Assembly (NCBI GenBank): GCA_963837355.1
Contig: CAWIMY010000007.1
Location: 124,001 to 188,000 of the forward strand
From: Aureispira sp963837355
Lineage (GTDB): Bacteria > Bacteroidota > Bacteroidia > Chitinophagales > Saprospiraceae
Direction of reading: 5' to 3'
Length of the DNA: 64,000 nt
A program made the position numbers and the translations under genes. Under the pieces are notes generated by a model that had not been told where the DNA came from, searched no databases, and worked only from the letters and a program-made list of their open reading frames with translations. This document shows, one piece after another, positions 44,554-54,890 of this stretch (position 1 is its first letter; the number at the start of each line of letters is the position of its first letter).

Positions 44554-45315
44554 ATGAGTACTATCATTTCGCTATTGAATCACAAAGGAGGCGTTGGAAA
44601 AACTACTTCTGCCATTAATATTGGAGCCGCTTTGGTGAAATTTAAGAAGCGCGTACTGTTGGTCGATTTAGATCCACAGGCTAATTTGACCATCTCGTTA
44701 GGCATTCCGCGTCAGAAAGTAAGTATTTATCAGAATATCCGTGGCGAAGCAGAATTGGCCCCATACACGGTCAAGCCTGGCTTGGACGTGGTGACTTCCA
44801 ACCTAGACCTGTCAGGGGCAGAGATGGAATTGATCAATGAAGCAGGCCGCGAATTTATTTTGCGCGAATTATTTGAGCCCGTCGCCCACGATTATGATTA
44901 CATCATCATCGACTGTCCCCCTTCTTTGGGGTTATTGACATTGAATGCGTTGACCGCCAGTGATTCCGTTATGATTCCTATGCAAGCCGAGTTTTTAGCC
45001 ATGCAGGGGATTGTCAAAATCAAGCAAGTAACCGACAAGGTACGCTTTCGCTTAAACAAGAAATTGCAGATTGGCGGTGTTATTGCAACGATGTATGATC
45101 AACGCAAAGTATTGAACCGCGATATTGTCAAAACCATTGAAGGCTTCTTTGGGGATAAAGTATTTAAAACTAGAATTCGCAACAACGTCGCGTTGGCGGA
45201 GGCACCCAGTGAGGGAAAAGACATTTTCGATTACAGTCCTTCTAGTAACGGGGCAAAAGATTATTTAGACTTAGCAAAGGAAATTATTGAGCGAATTGAA
45301 ACGGTTCCCGCTTAA
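44554..45315 (+). CDS. ParA-family ATPase
   Basis: This 253-residue deviant Walker-type ATPase carries LLNHKGGVGKTTSAINIG (Walker A with the signature Lys), LLVDLDPQANLT, and YIIIDCPPSLGLLTLNAL. The basic C-terminal helices could bind DNA non-specifically. It resembles chromosomal Soj/ParA and plasmid ParA proteins, which move DNA or protein cargo by ATP-driven gradients on the nucleoid. No ParB gene follows. Instead a small ribbon-helix-helix protein gene lies 72 bases downstream, so this is probably an orphan two-gene positioning system. Confidence 0.9.
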   Translation: MSTIISLLNHKGGVGKTTSAINIGAALVKFKKRVLLVDLDPQANLTISLGIPRQKVSIYQNIRGEAELAPYTVKPGLDVVTSNLDLSGAEMELINEAGREFILRELFEPVAHDYDYIIIDCPPSLGLLTLNALTASDSVMIPMQAEFLAMQGIVKIKQVTDKVRFRLNKKLQIGGVIATMYDQRKVLNRDIVKTIEGFFGDKVFKTRIRNNVALAEAPSEGKDIFDYSPSSNGAKDYLDLAKEIIERIETVPA

Positions 45316-45387
45316 GGACTGTTGCTAGTAAAAGGGCAAGAGAGAAGGAGTAGAGGAAGGGAGGATCATTAGAGAACAATAAAAAAC

Positions 45388-45933
45388 ATGGGGCGTAAGA
45401 ACAACAAGAAGAAATCTTTTTCTGATAATTTAGAGCTGCTGTTTCAAGAGCGGATGCAGGACGATAATGCTCAAGATACCCTATCCATGATCGATGCCCC
45501 CAAGGAAAAAGTGCCTCCTAAAAAGATCAAAACACCCTCTAATTCTAAAGCAAAAAGCACCAAGCAGTCGTCAAAACCCAAAGCGAAAACTAAACGCAAA
45601 TCCTTTTCTTCTAACTTAGAACGGTTTTTCAAAGATAGCCTAGAAGGTGTTTTAGATGGTGTCGTTGATGGAAAAGTGACCGATGTTAAGCGCAGTATCG
45701 TCAACAAAGGCAACCGCAAAGCGATTGGGATAGACTTGCTCATCCAACGGACTACCGAGCGCACAAAACAGCCCGAAGATCGCAAAGCGAACACCACTAC
45801 CAAGCGCGTCACGGTAGTGCTAGACAGCGAAAAATTGGACGAACTAAAACGCATTGCCAAAGAAGAAAAACGCCGCCTCCACCAAATCATCGGCGACTTG
45901 GTCAACGAATACCTAGACGACTCCAAAAAGTAA
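45388..45933 (+). CDS. basic protein with C-terminal ribbon-helix-helix, probable ParA partner
   Basis: This 181-residue, very Lys-rich protein shows three things. First, it has two copies of a short motif, KSFSDNLELLFQE near residue 9 and KSFSSNLERFFKD near residue 71. Second, these are separated by a disordered, basic linker. Third, a C-terminal ribbon-helix-helix-like segment (KRVTVVLDSEKLDELKRIAK ... LHQIIGDLVNEYL) could bind DNA as a dimer. It follows parA closely and is likely co-transcribed. No named family is recognised. The repeated motif may be a docking peptide for ParA or for cargo; this is inference. Confidence 0.78.
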   Translation: MGRKNNKKKSFSDNLELLFQERMQDDNAQDTLSMIDAPKEKVPPKKIKTPSNSKAKSTKQSSKPKAKTKRKSFSSNLERFFKDSLEGVLDGVVDGKVTDVKRSIVNKGNRKAIGIDLLIQRTTERTKQPEDRKANTTTKRVTVVLDSEKLDELKRIAKEEKRRLHQIIGDLVNEYLDDSKK

Positions 45934-45949
45934 GCGCTACGGCTACCCA

Positions 45950-47353
45950 TTATTGGAGTACTCCCACAAACCACGCTCGCCAAGTCAACACCGGCTCTGC
46001 CTCAACCGCTGCTAACAGCGCCGCCCGTGCAGGGCGATCAAAAGGATTGAGCCGCAGCAACTGCTGCATGAAATGGACGATGTTTTTGTAGTTTTTTTTG
46101 TGATAACCAACCACTTCTTTGCGGCGCAAATACTGCTGCAAACTGCCCAATAACGATTCTAACGCCCCCCATTCGTCGGTCTCGTAATAGATGCGAGCCA
46201 GCAACAACTTGCAAGAGAGCATACGCAGAATGTCTTTGACCTGAATGGTGGCCAAAAGTGCTTGCGCCTTGGCGTACTGCTGTTGAGCGTAATACCACTT
46301 AGCGAGGCACTCCCCAAAAATAGACCGATCGTCCGCAGGTAAGAGCCGATCTTTGTAGGTATGAATAAACATTTCTGTCCAAGCAAAATCCTGTAATTCC
46401 AAGCCTAAACTCACGACATTAGTATAGGTAAAAGGTGTCAAACAACCTTCTTCTAACAAATAGCCGCCCTCAATGCCCCTTTGATAGAGCGCATAGGCTT
46501 TTGCCAAATAACTATTGGCTCCCGTATTGAACTGCTTAATGGTATAGTTAATAGCCAATAAATACAACTCGCGCAACTCTTGTGCAGGAAATAAGGTCGC
46601 TTGCTCTTGCAAGAGCAGCAATAAAGCATCAAAATGAAGGGCAGCCGTTTCCTCAGAGCTGGTCAATGCCAAGTAACAATGGTAATAGACCCCAATAGCG
46701 GGAATACGGTCGTATTGCTCTTGCTTTACTTGTTCTAACACTACCGACAACATGCGCGGTTGGTAATCCATTTTAAAAACAACTAAGCGGGCATACAAGC
46801 GACAGGCCAAGCGGAGTTTATCCGCAAAATATTGCAAATCCAACGCATCGGACAGCTCTTGTACATTGAGAGCAGTGCTGCGCTCGGCGCGTTCGTCTAT
46901 TTCAAATTGCCAGCGTTCCAGTTGGTAATGGTGTCGCCAATACTGCCAGTTTTGAATGGCTTGTTGCTGCTTTCTCTTTTTGCTTTTCGCTAAGGTTTTG
47001 TCGAGTAAAGACGGTAGTTGGCGGCTGCGCCAAGCCGTTAGACGGAGGTGGTCTTGTTCCAAGGGATGTAATTGGAGTTGTTGGTAAAGAATGAAATCCT
47101 CCACCGCTCCCCAAAGTAGGTGAATGACTTGCCGCATTTTTGCATCGTCATAAGGCATTTTTGGGTACAACACTTTCCAGAGCAAAGACTTATCAGGGAG
47201 GCGTTTTTGTTGTAAGAAAGTAAGGAGATAATCGTACAAATCGCGCACGTCTTGCCGCTTGTTGTGCAGGGGAGTGGCCAGCCATTGGCGACAAAGCCGC
47301 CGCTCTTTTGCCGAAAGGCTAGGTAAAACGAGTAGTAAGGGATTATTTTTCAC
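45950..47353 (-). CDS. helical repeat hypothetical protein
   Basis: This 467-residue protein is nearly all helical, with no signal or membrane segment. It starts MKNNPLLLVLPSLSAKERRLCRQWLATPLHNKRQDVRDLYDYLL, a pattern seen in uncharacterised Saprospiraceae-type proteins. The rest shows TPR-like helix pairs (LYLLAINYTIKQ; EMFIHTYKDRLL; CKLLLARIYYETDEW) rich in Leu, Gln, Tyr and Ala. The function is unknown. It is convergent with the ParA partner gene, with only 16 bases between the stops. Confidence 0.7.
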   Translation of the reverse strand: MKNNPLLLVLPSLSAKERRLCRQWLATPLHNKRQDVRDLYDYLLTFLQQKRLPDKSLLWKVLYPKMPYDDAKMRQVIHLLWGAVEDFILYQQLQLHPLEQDHLRLTAWRSRQLPSLLDKTLAKSKKRKQQQAIQNWQYWRHHYQLERWQFEIDERAERSTALNVQELSDALDLQYFADKLRLACRLYARLVVFKMDYQPRMLSVVLEQVKQEQYDRIPAIGVYYHCYLALTSSEETAALHFDALLLLLQEQATLFPAQELRELYLLAINYTIKQFNTGANSYLAKAYALYQRGIEGGYLLEEGCLTPFTYTNVVSLGLELQDFAWTEMFIHTYKDRLLPADDRSIFGECLAKWYYAQQQYAKAQALLATIQVKDILRMLSCKLLLARIYYETDEWGALESLLGSLQQYLRRKEVVGYHKKNYKNIVHFMQQLLRLNPFDRPARAALLAAVEAEPVLTWRAWFVGVLQ

Positions 47354-47605
47354 TAAAAACTACAATTAATTAACAACAAAGAATAAGAAAAAGTAAAGCT
47401 AACTACTTGTAAGTTAGCGTTTATTATAAGGATAAGAAGAAAAAAGAACCAACAAAAGTAGAAAAATGTACTTGAATAGCTACTACATTATTCCGAAGTT
47501 TGTAAAGTGATAAAATCAACAGTACCTAAGAATTAAAAACAGTGTACAACAAATAATTAGTCAATAGGAATGTGCCACCGTAACTTCCTCCATAAAATAA
47601 AGAAA

Positions 47606-50489
47606 ATGATAACTCGATTTATTAATTATTTCCTTCTCGGGCTGCTCTTTTTGGGTAGCAGCGCTCAGGCGCAACAATGGACTCGCATCATTGATGCGCC
47701 CGTCAATACGATTACGAATAACAGAACCCCCTTGATCGGGTACGATGTACAAGCGACTGCTGACGGCGGCTATTTTATGCTAGGGTTAGAACAACAACCT
47801 ATGGCCATTTTTAAGCAATTTCCTGTACTGACAAAAGTCGATGCTAACGGGTACATACAATGGCAGAAGCGCTATTTTATGGATTTGTTCAATAGTGCTA
47901 ATTTTAATACCGTCGCCTTGCTGGTGGGGGTGGGAGACACGGCTTTGATAGCAGGATTAGAAGGCGACAGTGTCCGCGCAACGCAAGTGGATGCCCAAGG
48001 GGATACCTTGTGGCGGCGCAATTACCCCCTCAATTGTTCCTGTTCTCCTGACGAAATAAATTTGGCTCTTACTTCCCAATGGCAACTATGTCTTGGCTGT
48101 TGCAGTGACTACTACGGGGGGTGTTGCACAACGCACTGAATTGCTGACTGTAGACCCTACAGGGGCGATTGTGAGCCAAAATAGCCAAGTGGGTTTTTGG
48201 GCAGAAGATGTCCGCCTCACTTTTGACGGCGGCTATATTTTAGCGGGATTTAATAGCAATGTTCCTGCACTGCGAAAAGTAGATGCCCAAGGGGGCGTTG
48301 AATGGACACAATCTTATAGCGGTGTTCCTACCAGTGGTTTTCACAGCGTTGCACAAGCGTTGGATAGCGGCTACGTCGTCGCAACAGAACTACAGGGTTT
48401 TGTCGGCCTTACGCCACGGCTGTTCAAAGTCGATCCAACAGGGCAAACGATTGAATGGGAGCTGGATACGTTAAACACGACAGTCAATATTGGTTTGACA
48501 GGAGAGAGTCGCGACATTGTGCGAGCTGTCGGGGGTGGTTTTTTGTATGTTAGTAATTTGATTGATAGGCGCCCCATAATGCCGATTTGGGTACACCGAG
48601 CGGTCGTGGCCAAAATTACTCCTACAGGGGCTGTTAATTCTTTCACCCTATTCGAGAACGGATTTGGTAACGGTGGTACGCGCATTCGCTCCTTGCAAGC
48701 CCAAGAAGCTATTTTAGTGGGCGAGTATGAAAATAGCCGAGGCTTATTGGCAAAATTTGGCAACAGTACTACTCCACAGCATGAACTCAGTGGCCACTTT
48801 TATGTCGATACGAATGCCAATTGTGAGGCAGATATTTTTGAGCGGCGGTTGAGCAACTGGATATTGCGGGCAGAAAATACGGCGACTCAGCAAACGTATT
48901 ACGGAACTACCAACGCGCAAGGCTTCTATCAAATAAATTTACCAGCAGGACAATACACCTTGCGGGTCAATTTGCCCAACGGCGTCTGGTCGCCCTGCAA
49001 CAACAATGTGCCTTTGACAGCGACAAGTGGCGGTACCGATACGATTGATTTTGGTTTGGAAACAACTTATAATTGCCCTGCCTTGCGGGTAGATGTGTCT
49101 ACGCCTTACTTGCAGCCCTGCGATACGGTGGTGTACCGAGTGCGTTACTGCAACGAGGGAAGCGGTTGGGCGATGCAACCCGAAATCCGTTTTGAATTGG
49201 ATACGTTAATGACGTTATTGAGCAGTACAAGGCCTGTTTCCGCTAACCCACAACCCCGCGTCTACGAGTTCACTCCTGGCAATTTACCCCCTGGACAGTG
49301 TAGCCAATTCGAGGTAACGGTTGCGTTGAGTTGTGCTGCGAGCGCCCTAGATTGGTATTGTGTGCAAGCTGATATTAAGCCTGATTCACTTTGTGGCGGT
49401 AGCTTTTTGGGCTGGGATGGCTCCAATATTGAAGCGAGTGGCTATTGTGTGGCTGATTCTGTTATCTACTGGTTAAAAAACACAGGAACAGGAGGAATGA
49501 GTGCCACACGGATGTATTCTATAACCGAAGACCACATCATGTTGCGTACAGGCAATTATCAATTGGGAATAGGAGACAGTGTTAGAATTGCTATTCCTAC
49601 ACGTAGTAATGCCAACTATCGTATTCAAGCCGAGCAAGATCCACAGCACCCCTATCGAACCTATGCTGCTGCTGGAGGAAGAAGTTGTATTGGAACAGGA
49701 GTAGGACTCAACAGCGCGGCTATTTTTGCCCAATATCCAGAAGATGATGCCGCTCCCACGCGTTCTATTGATTGCCAATTGGCAGGCGGCAACAACCTCA
49801 ACGGGTACAAACGTGCGGCGCCACTAGGTTTTGGTGCACAGCATTTGATCGAACGGGGGGTAGATTTAGAATACCAGTTGCGTTTTCAGAATACCAGCAA
49901 CAGCCGTACGCGACAGGTTATTTTAGAAGATACGTTGTCGGTACATTTAGATCCCAATAGTTTAGTGATGGGGACGAGTAGCCACCCTTATACTTGGTCG
50001 CTTTCGGGTACCAACTTGCTGACGGTTTATTTTAATCCCCTTGAATTAGATACGGCAGAGTGGGGCTTTGTAAAATTTAGAATTGCCCAGCGTCCTGCCT
50101 TGCCATTGGGGACAGTGATTTACAACACAGCAGGTGTTTCCTTGGACGGCTATGTATTACAGGGAACCAACACCACGTTTCATACCGTCGACGAAGACTT
50201 TATACCAACGTCTATTAACCGTTATGCAAATCAATTTACTAGATGGAAGGTGTACCCTAATCCATTTACGAGAAGCGTTACTTTTGAAGCAGAAACGTCT
50301 ACAAAGGCTCCTTTTGAAGTATACATTTACGATGCGCTAGGGCGACAAGTGGGAGAAGTGTACAGTGCTACAGGTGCTGCTATACAGTGGGACACTGCTA
50401 ATTTACCCGCAGGTGTATACGTCTATCAAATTTCCATAGAGGGTGCTTTGGTAGGAACAGGCAAACTAGTAGCAACGACAGGTCTTTAA
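47606..50489 (+). CDS. large T9SS-secreted surface protein, frame interrupted near 48074
   Basis: The protein is about 960 residues once corrected. A signal peptide (SSAQAQQ, cleavage near residue 22) is followed by a propeller-like N-terminal region with repeats of GGYxLAG ... KVDAQG. At ACT-T-CCC (48071-48077) the frame moves +1, and the next frame continues PNGNYVLAVAVTTTGG. Then come an SdrD-B-like domain (GHFYVDTNANCEADIFERR ... YYGTTNAQGFYQINLPAG), two DUF11/DUF7619-like domains (YRVRYCNEGSG; RGVDLEYQLRFQNTSN) and a type A sorting domain (WKVYPNPFTRSVTF). It is predicted to be displayed on the surface or released. The start ATG is 47606. Confidence 0.85.
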
Positions 50490-50510
50490 TGCTGATAACC
50501 ACAATGCTGG

Positions 50511-50540
50511 CAGGGCAGTAATAAACGGCTGCCCTGTCTA
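50511..50540 (+). terminator. terminator after the T9SS surface-protein gene
   Basis: CAGGGCAG (50511-50518) pairs with CTGCCCTG (50529-50536). The T-rich stretch begins about 10 bases later, so termination may be modest. Confidence 0.55.
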
Positions 50541-50588
50541 ACGACTTTATTTTTTACAATAATTTTCATACAAAAAAACAACTCCATT

Positions 50589-51155
50589 ATGCGATATCCT
50601 CTTATTTATAGCTTATGTCTACTCTTATTCAGCGCTTGCACCAAAGAGCAACCCGTTGCGACGACACCGCACACGGTCATGGAGCAAGTAGCCGTCTTGA
50701 AAATTGATTATTTAACAACGACTTTTGAAGGCGGGACAGAACTTCCTTTTGCGCCTCAACCTACTTTTACCATTGCCCCAACCTATCGGGCACCAGGAGA
50801 TTTTGGTAACTTGACCTTACACTACCAAGAGGCCAATGCTAGAATTTTTGACGGGGACATTCATTGGATGGGTAGAGGAAACTTGCATTACCCTACTACG
50901 TTTAGAGCGGCGAGTACTTTCCCGACGACAACGCCCTTGTTGATGATGCCTGTTTTTGAGGAAATTCTATACGGGAATCCTTCTGCCTTATCGGGCAATA
51001 CCACAGACTTATGGAATGTGCTGAAAAACTTAGAAGTAGTGAAAGACTATTTAGCGAGTAATCCGAATGGAAAAATTCACTATGTTTTGTATACGCCTAG
51101 TGTGGGAATGGGGGATCCTGCCGATTGGGATTGGATGATCTTTTTGAGAAGTTAA
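50589..51155 (+). CDS. hypothetical lipoprotein
   Basis: This 188-residue protein has a lipoprotein leader (LLFSACTKE, Cys at about residue 17). I do not recognise the mature domain. It contains DYLTTTFEGGTELPF, FGNLTLHYQEANARIFDGDIHWMGRG and a C-terminal SNPNGKIHYVLYTPSVGMGDPADWDWMIFL. The latter resembles proteins that report a percentage or state in human-readable scaffolds, but no function follows from that. It probably faces the periplasm or the cell surface. Confidence 0.65.
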   Translation: MRYPLIYSLCLLLFSACTKEQPVATTPHTVMEQVAVLKIDYLTTTFEGGTELPFAPQPTFTIAPTYRAPGDFGNLTLHYQEANARIFDGDIHWMGRGNLHYPTTFRAASTFPTTTPLLMMPVFEEILYGNPSALSGNTTDLWNVLKNLEVVKDYLASNPNGKIHYVLYTPSVGMGDPADWDWMIFLRS

Positions 51156-51159
51156 CCCC

Positions 51160-51210
51160 ATGCGCTGTGTTGCGCCAATGGAGCGAAACCATCAGCACAG
51201 CACAGCGCAT
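51160..51210. terminator. long hairpin between convergent genes
   Basis: ATGCGCTGTG (51160-51169) pairs with CACAGCGCAT (51201-51210), followed by an A/T-rich tract. It lies between the genes ending at 51155 and 51226. Confidence 0.6.
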
Positions 51211-51225
51211 TTATTTAATGAAAAA

Positions 51226-52140
51226 TTACGCCGCTTCTTGGCTATTTCCAGAGACAGAGGCATCTTTGACCGTTTGAATGACGGGATTGTGGGTGTTAGC
51301 AGGGTCTTGATGATAAACATTCATCAAGTAGTTATAAATCTCAGGAAGTTGCTCCCGCATCCGATTGGGCAGCTGAAAAAAGTGCTCCGAACACATTTCA
51401 AACAGTTCCATCGTTGGCAAGCCTGTATATAGAAACTGGTAGCCAATTTTGAAATCACGCAAGTGGTGCAAGCGCACTAATAATTCTTTGAGATCGGTAT
51501 AAGGAATGTCTTCGTCCTTATAACCGTATTTGTATTTAAAGACCTTTGCCATGCCGTGTATGCCCGAATTGTAGTAATGTCCTGCGTCTTGAATTCCCTT
51601 GGCAAAGAAATCAATAGAAATCAACAAGCAGTCAAAAATATCAGAATTTACTTCCACATGGTGGAGTTGGGTGTTGATGTCAGGCGTGATGAATTCCTTG
51701 GGGAACAAGACCACCATACCCAAATTATCCAACAGTTCCTTTTCTCCTTGAATGCCCATTGTTACTTGTACGCCTGTGGCACAAACTAGCAATTGCAAGT
51801 CACCAGGGATCTTCTCCAAGAGCCGCATCTGAAACTCCTTTTGCAAGCGAAAAACCGATACCCGTTCTTCAAAAATCTTCTTATTACGCACACTCAATTG
51901 GCGATAGTAAGGAATGTAGCGCGCTATAATGTCTTTTTCCGAATCACTCAATCCTGGCGGGTGCTTGGTATACCACCACTCGTTTAAGCCTTGCCGAACA
52001 ATGTAGGTGGCCAAGGCAATCGAAAAGGGAAAAACACTCACCCAAATCAGCGAGGAGGGGAGTGGATAGTTATTGTAAGCCGCTAGAAACAGTAATATTG
52101 ATAAAACAAAAAAAGGAATGTATATTAATCCTGCCAACAT
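51226..52140 (-). CDS. MtfA-like (peptidase M90-related) membrane protein without HExxH
   Basis: This 304-residue protein starts at ATG 52140 (MLAGLIYIPFFVL), with two N-terminal membrane helices (about residues 1-22 and 31-50). The soluble part matches the MtfA layout: KHPPGLSDSEKDIIARYIPYYRQLS, then a long helix, VCATGVQVTMGI, and VVLFPKEFITPD. Where MtfA has its zinc site HExxH, this protein reads CLLISIDFFAKGIQDAGHYYNSG, with no such motif, so it is probably not a peptidase. Membrane helices before the domain are common in Bacteroidota relatives. The function is unknown. Confidence 0.72.
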   Translation of the reverse strand: MLAGLIYIPFFVLSILLFLAAYNNYPLPSSLIWVSVFPFSIALATYIVRQGLNEWWYTKHPPGLSDSEKDIIARYIPYYRQLSVRNKKIFEERVSVFRLQKEFQMRLLEKIPGDLQLLVCATGVQVTMGIQGEKELLDNLGMVVLFPKEFITPDINTQLHHVEVNSDIFDCLLISIDFFAKGIQDAGHYYNSGIHGMAKVFKYKYGYKDEDIPYTDLKELLVRLHHLRDFKIGYQFLYTGLPTMELFEMCSEHFFQLPNRMREQLPEIYNYLMNVYHQDPANTHNPVIQTVKDASVSGNSQEAA

Positions 52141-52571
52141 AAGTGGTCTGATTTTGTAAAGGATAAAAAAACGGCACCTAAGACTAGAATACAAGAACGG
52201 TCTAAAAGATACGCAAAAACTACCTTTTTGTTCAAGATTATAACCGACTAATAACCATAGAGGCAGATCGAGTCGCTCTCCGCTTATTGCCGCCGCTACC
52301 CTAGAACAGATAGGCAAAGATGCCCCCAATTTTTAAGTTTTTTTAGAAAAAATAGCCATAAGTTCTTACTAATAATATTGGTGCTATGCCCAATTTTACC
52401 TATTTTTCATCTAGGATGCGCTGTAGAGTATAAAAATAGTTAGCATAAAAAGAGAAAAGGAGAAATAAACCTTTTTTTAACCAAAAAGTTGAATCATCCA
52501 CTTGGAAGGACGTTCTAGAGCTGCGAACCCTGTTAACAACCGTTTAATTTACTAAAACAAGGAAGAACTAT
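52141..52571. other. divergent intergenic region, no gene seen
   Basis: These 431 A/T-rich bases separate the MtfA-like and acyl-CoA synthetase genes. No consensus promoter with both elements, RNA gene or repeat was found. Confidence 0.45.
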
Positions 52572-54392
52572 ATGAAGCCTACTCGATTATTTGACATCCC
52601 CCACATTCAACTAAAGAACAATCCCCTCGATCATTTTGTAGGTGGCAAGCATATGGATGGGCATACCTATCACTATAGTACCAAGGAGTTTGTAGAACTA
52701 GCGAATCAATTTAGTTTGGGCTTACTGCAAATGGGGGTAAAGCCTGGCGATAAAATCGCGCTCATTTCACACAACAACCGCCCCGAGTGGAACATCATGG
52801 ATATTGCCATGTCGCAAATTGGTGTCATCAATGTGCCTGTTTATCCAACCATCAGCCCCAAAGACTACGTCTACATTTTTAATGATGCAGACATCAAGTA
52901 TTGCTTTGTCGGACACGGTGATTTATTGGAGAAGGTACGCAAGGCACAGCCCGAGGTGGCTAGCTTACAAGCTATTTTTACCTTTGATAAAACAGAAGGC
53001 GAGAAAGATGCCAACGGCAACGACGTGCATTTTTGGGAAACTATCTTGACGAAAGGCGACCTAGCTCCCGTTGAGAAAATCAGTGCGGGAATTAAGGCCG
53101 AGGATTTGGTGACCTTGATTTATACGTCGGGTACTACGGGCAATCCCAAAGGAGTCATGCTCTCCCACGCCAATATTTTTAGCAATATCATTTCAGTTGG
53201 AAAATTAATTCCCGTCTCAAAGGGCGATATTGCCTTGAGTTTTTTGCCGCTGTGCCACGTTTTTGAGCGCGTAACGACTTATGCGTACATGTATTTGGGC
53301 GTTGCTATTTTCTATGCACAGAGCGTTGATACGTTAGGCGAAAGCCTCAAAGAGGTGAAACCACATTTCTTTACTACGGTACCACGCCTATTGGAAAAAG
53401 TCTACGAAAAGATTGTTTCTAAAGCCAACGAAGGTGGTGGTTTGAAAAAGAAAATTTTCTTCTGGGCAGAGGGCATGACCAATTCTTACCGCTACGATTT
53501 TGAACCCAATGGATTTGGGGACAAACTCAAATGGGGAATGGCCGATAAAATTGTTTTTAGCAAAGTACGGGAGAACTTGGGTGGCCGCGTCAAAGGTATT
53601 TTGACAGGAGCCGCTGCTTGTCCTAAGAAAATGGCGCAATTCTTCTCTGCGATTGGCATTCCTGTGCGCGAGGGGTATGGTATGACCGAAACGTCACCCG
53701 CTATTGCGGTGAGTGGCTACGCGCCAAAACTAGCATTGTTGGGAACAGTTGGTCCAATCATCGACGATGTAACGGTCAAAATTGACGTGGATGAAGAAGC
53801 TTATGGCGCTAATGCAGGAGAAATCTTAGTCAAAGGCCCCAACGTGATGATGGGTTATTACAACAAACCAGACAAAACCGCCGAAGTCTTTACCGAAGAT
53901 GGTTGGTTCAAAACAGGGGATGTGGGTAAGTTGATTAAAAAGAATGGGGTAGAATACCTCAAAATTACTGACCGTAAGAAAGAGTTGCTCAAAACTTCAG
54001 GGGGGAAATACGTGGCTCCTGCCCCGATTGAAAACCTGTTTAGAGAAGACTTCTTAATTGAGCAAGCTATGGTGGTTGGAGACAACAAGAAGTTTGTTTC
54101 GGCGTTGATTTTGCCTGCTTTTGATGCCCTCAAACATTGGTGCAACGACGAAGGGATTTCTTACACGTCGGACGAAGAAATGATTCAACACCCCAAAGTA
54201 CGGGCTTATTACGACAACGTAATTAAGCGATTGAATCCGAACTTTGCAAAGGTAGAGCAAATCAAGAAATTTGAATTGGTCTGCGAACCGTGGACAGTAG
54301 AAAGCGGACACTTGACACCAACGATGAAGCTAAAGCGCCGCGAGGTACTAAAAAGCTACGATGGGTTGATTGCAGGGCTATACAAAGGATAG
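52572..54392 (+). CDS. fadD: long-chain acyl-CoA synthetase
   Basis: This 606-residue AMP-forming ligase activates fatty acids with CoA and ATP. Motifs are LIYTSGTTGNPKGVMLSHANI (P-loop), REGYGMTETSP, DGWFKTGDVG and ITDRKKELLKTSGGKYVAP, with the catalytic Lys region at the end (GHLTPTMKLKRREV). It matches the bacterial long-chain FadD/AMP-binding family and is typically cytoplasmic at the inner membrane. A strong terminator follows. Confidence 0.92.
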   Translation: MKPTRLFDIPHIQLKNNPLDHFVGGKHMDGHTYHYSTKEFVELANQFSLGLLQMGVKPGDKIALISHNNRPEWNIMDIAMSQIGVINVPVYPTISPKDYVYIFNDADIKYCFVGHGDLLEKVRKAQPEVASLQAIFTFDKTEGEKDANGNDVHFWETILTKGDLAPVEKISAGIKAEDLVTLIYTSGTTGNPKGVMLSHANIFSNIISVGKLIPVSKGDIALSFLPLCHVFERVTTYAYMYLGVAIFYAQSVDTLGESLKEVKPHFFTTVPRLLEKVYEKIVSKANEGGGLKKKIFFWAEGMTNSYRYDFEPNGFGDKLKWGMADKIVFSKVRENLGGRVKGILTGAAACPKKMAQFFSAIGIPVREGYGMTETSPAIAVSGYAPKLALLGTVGPIIDDVTVKIDVDEEAYGANAGEILVKGPNVMMGYYNKPDKTAEVFTEDGWFKTGDVGKLIKKNGVEYLKITDRKKELLKTSGGKYVAPAPIENLFREDFLIEQAMVVGDNKKFVSALILPAFDALKHWCNDEGISYTSDEEMIQHPKVRAYYDNVIKRLNPNFAKVEQIKKFELVCEPWTVESGHLTPTMKLKRREVLKSYDGLIAGLYKG

Positions 54393-54890
54393 GTAGTTGA
54401 ATGTACACTCAACAACGCTCTATAAAAGAGGCGCTCAGAACTAGTTTCTGAGCGCCTTTCTTTTTCTTTATAGACGTATCTAGCTGCTAAAATTATGAAG
54501 TAACGGTACCTTATCGTAAGGGTTTTCTGTTTGCGCTAAAGCTGAACAACTCTAGATACTGTCTGATTTCGCACTTGTACACTAAGAAAGGCAGGCAGTA
54601 ACCGCGAATAAAAGGAGTAGCAAAGAAAGAAATTATCATAAGATCTTTCTGGGTTGGTCTATTACTTGAAAAGGAAAATTGGTGGTTATGAGCAGTGACT
54701 AGGCTCAACGCATAAGAATGCTATCACCTCCTCTACACTTGTAGGGACAGTACTAATTAGTACAGGAATGGTTAGGTATTCCTTCGATATAGGTAAAACT
54801 TGAGGTTGTTTTAGCAGGAAAATATAGCAAAGCCTACAACAAAAAAAATACTCACAGGAGCAATTTGGAGGTCTATCTAGCAAGTACTCA
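54393..54890. other. intergenic region, no gene seen beyond the fadD terminator
   Basis: About 430 bases remain after the terminator. Short open frames on the minus strand (54511-54708 and 54686-54931) have no gene-like composition or family match, and the second overlaps the methyltransferase end. Nothing is supported here. Confidence 0.45.
54429..54465 (+). terminator. terminator after fadD
   Basis: AGGCGCTCAGAA pairs with TTCTGAGCGCCT (54446-54457) and is followed by a T-rich run. It lies 37 bases after the stop. Confidence 0.85.
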
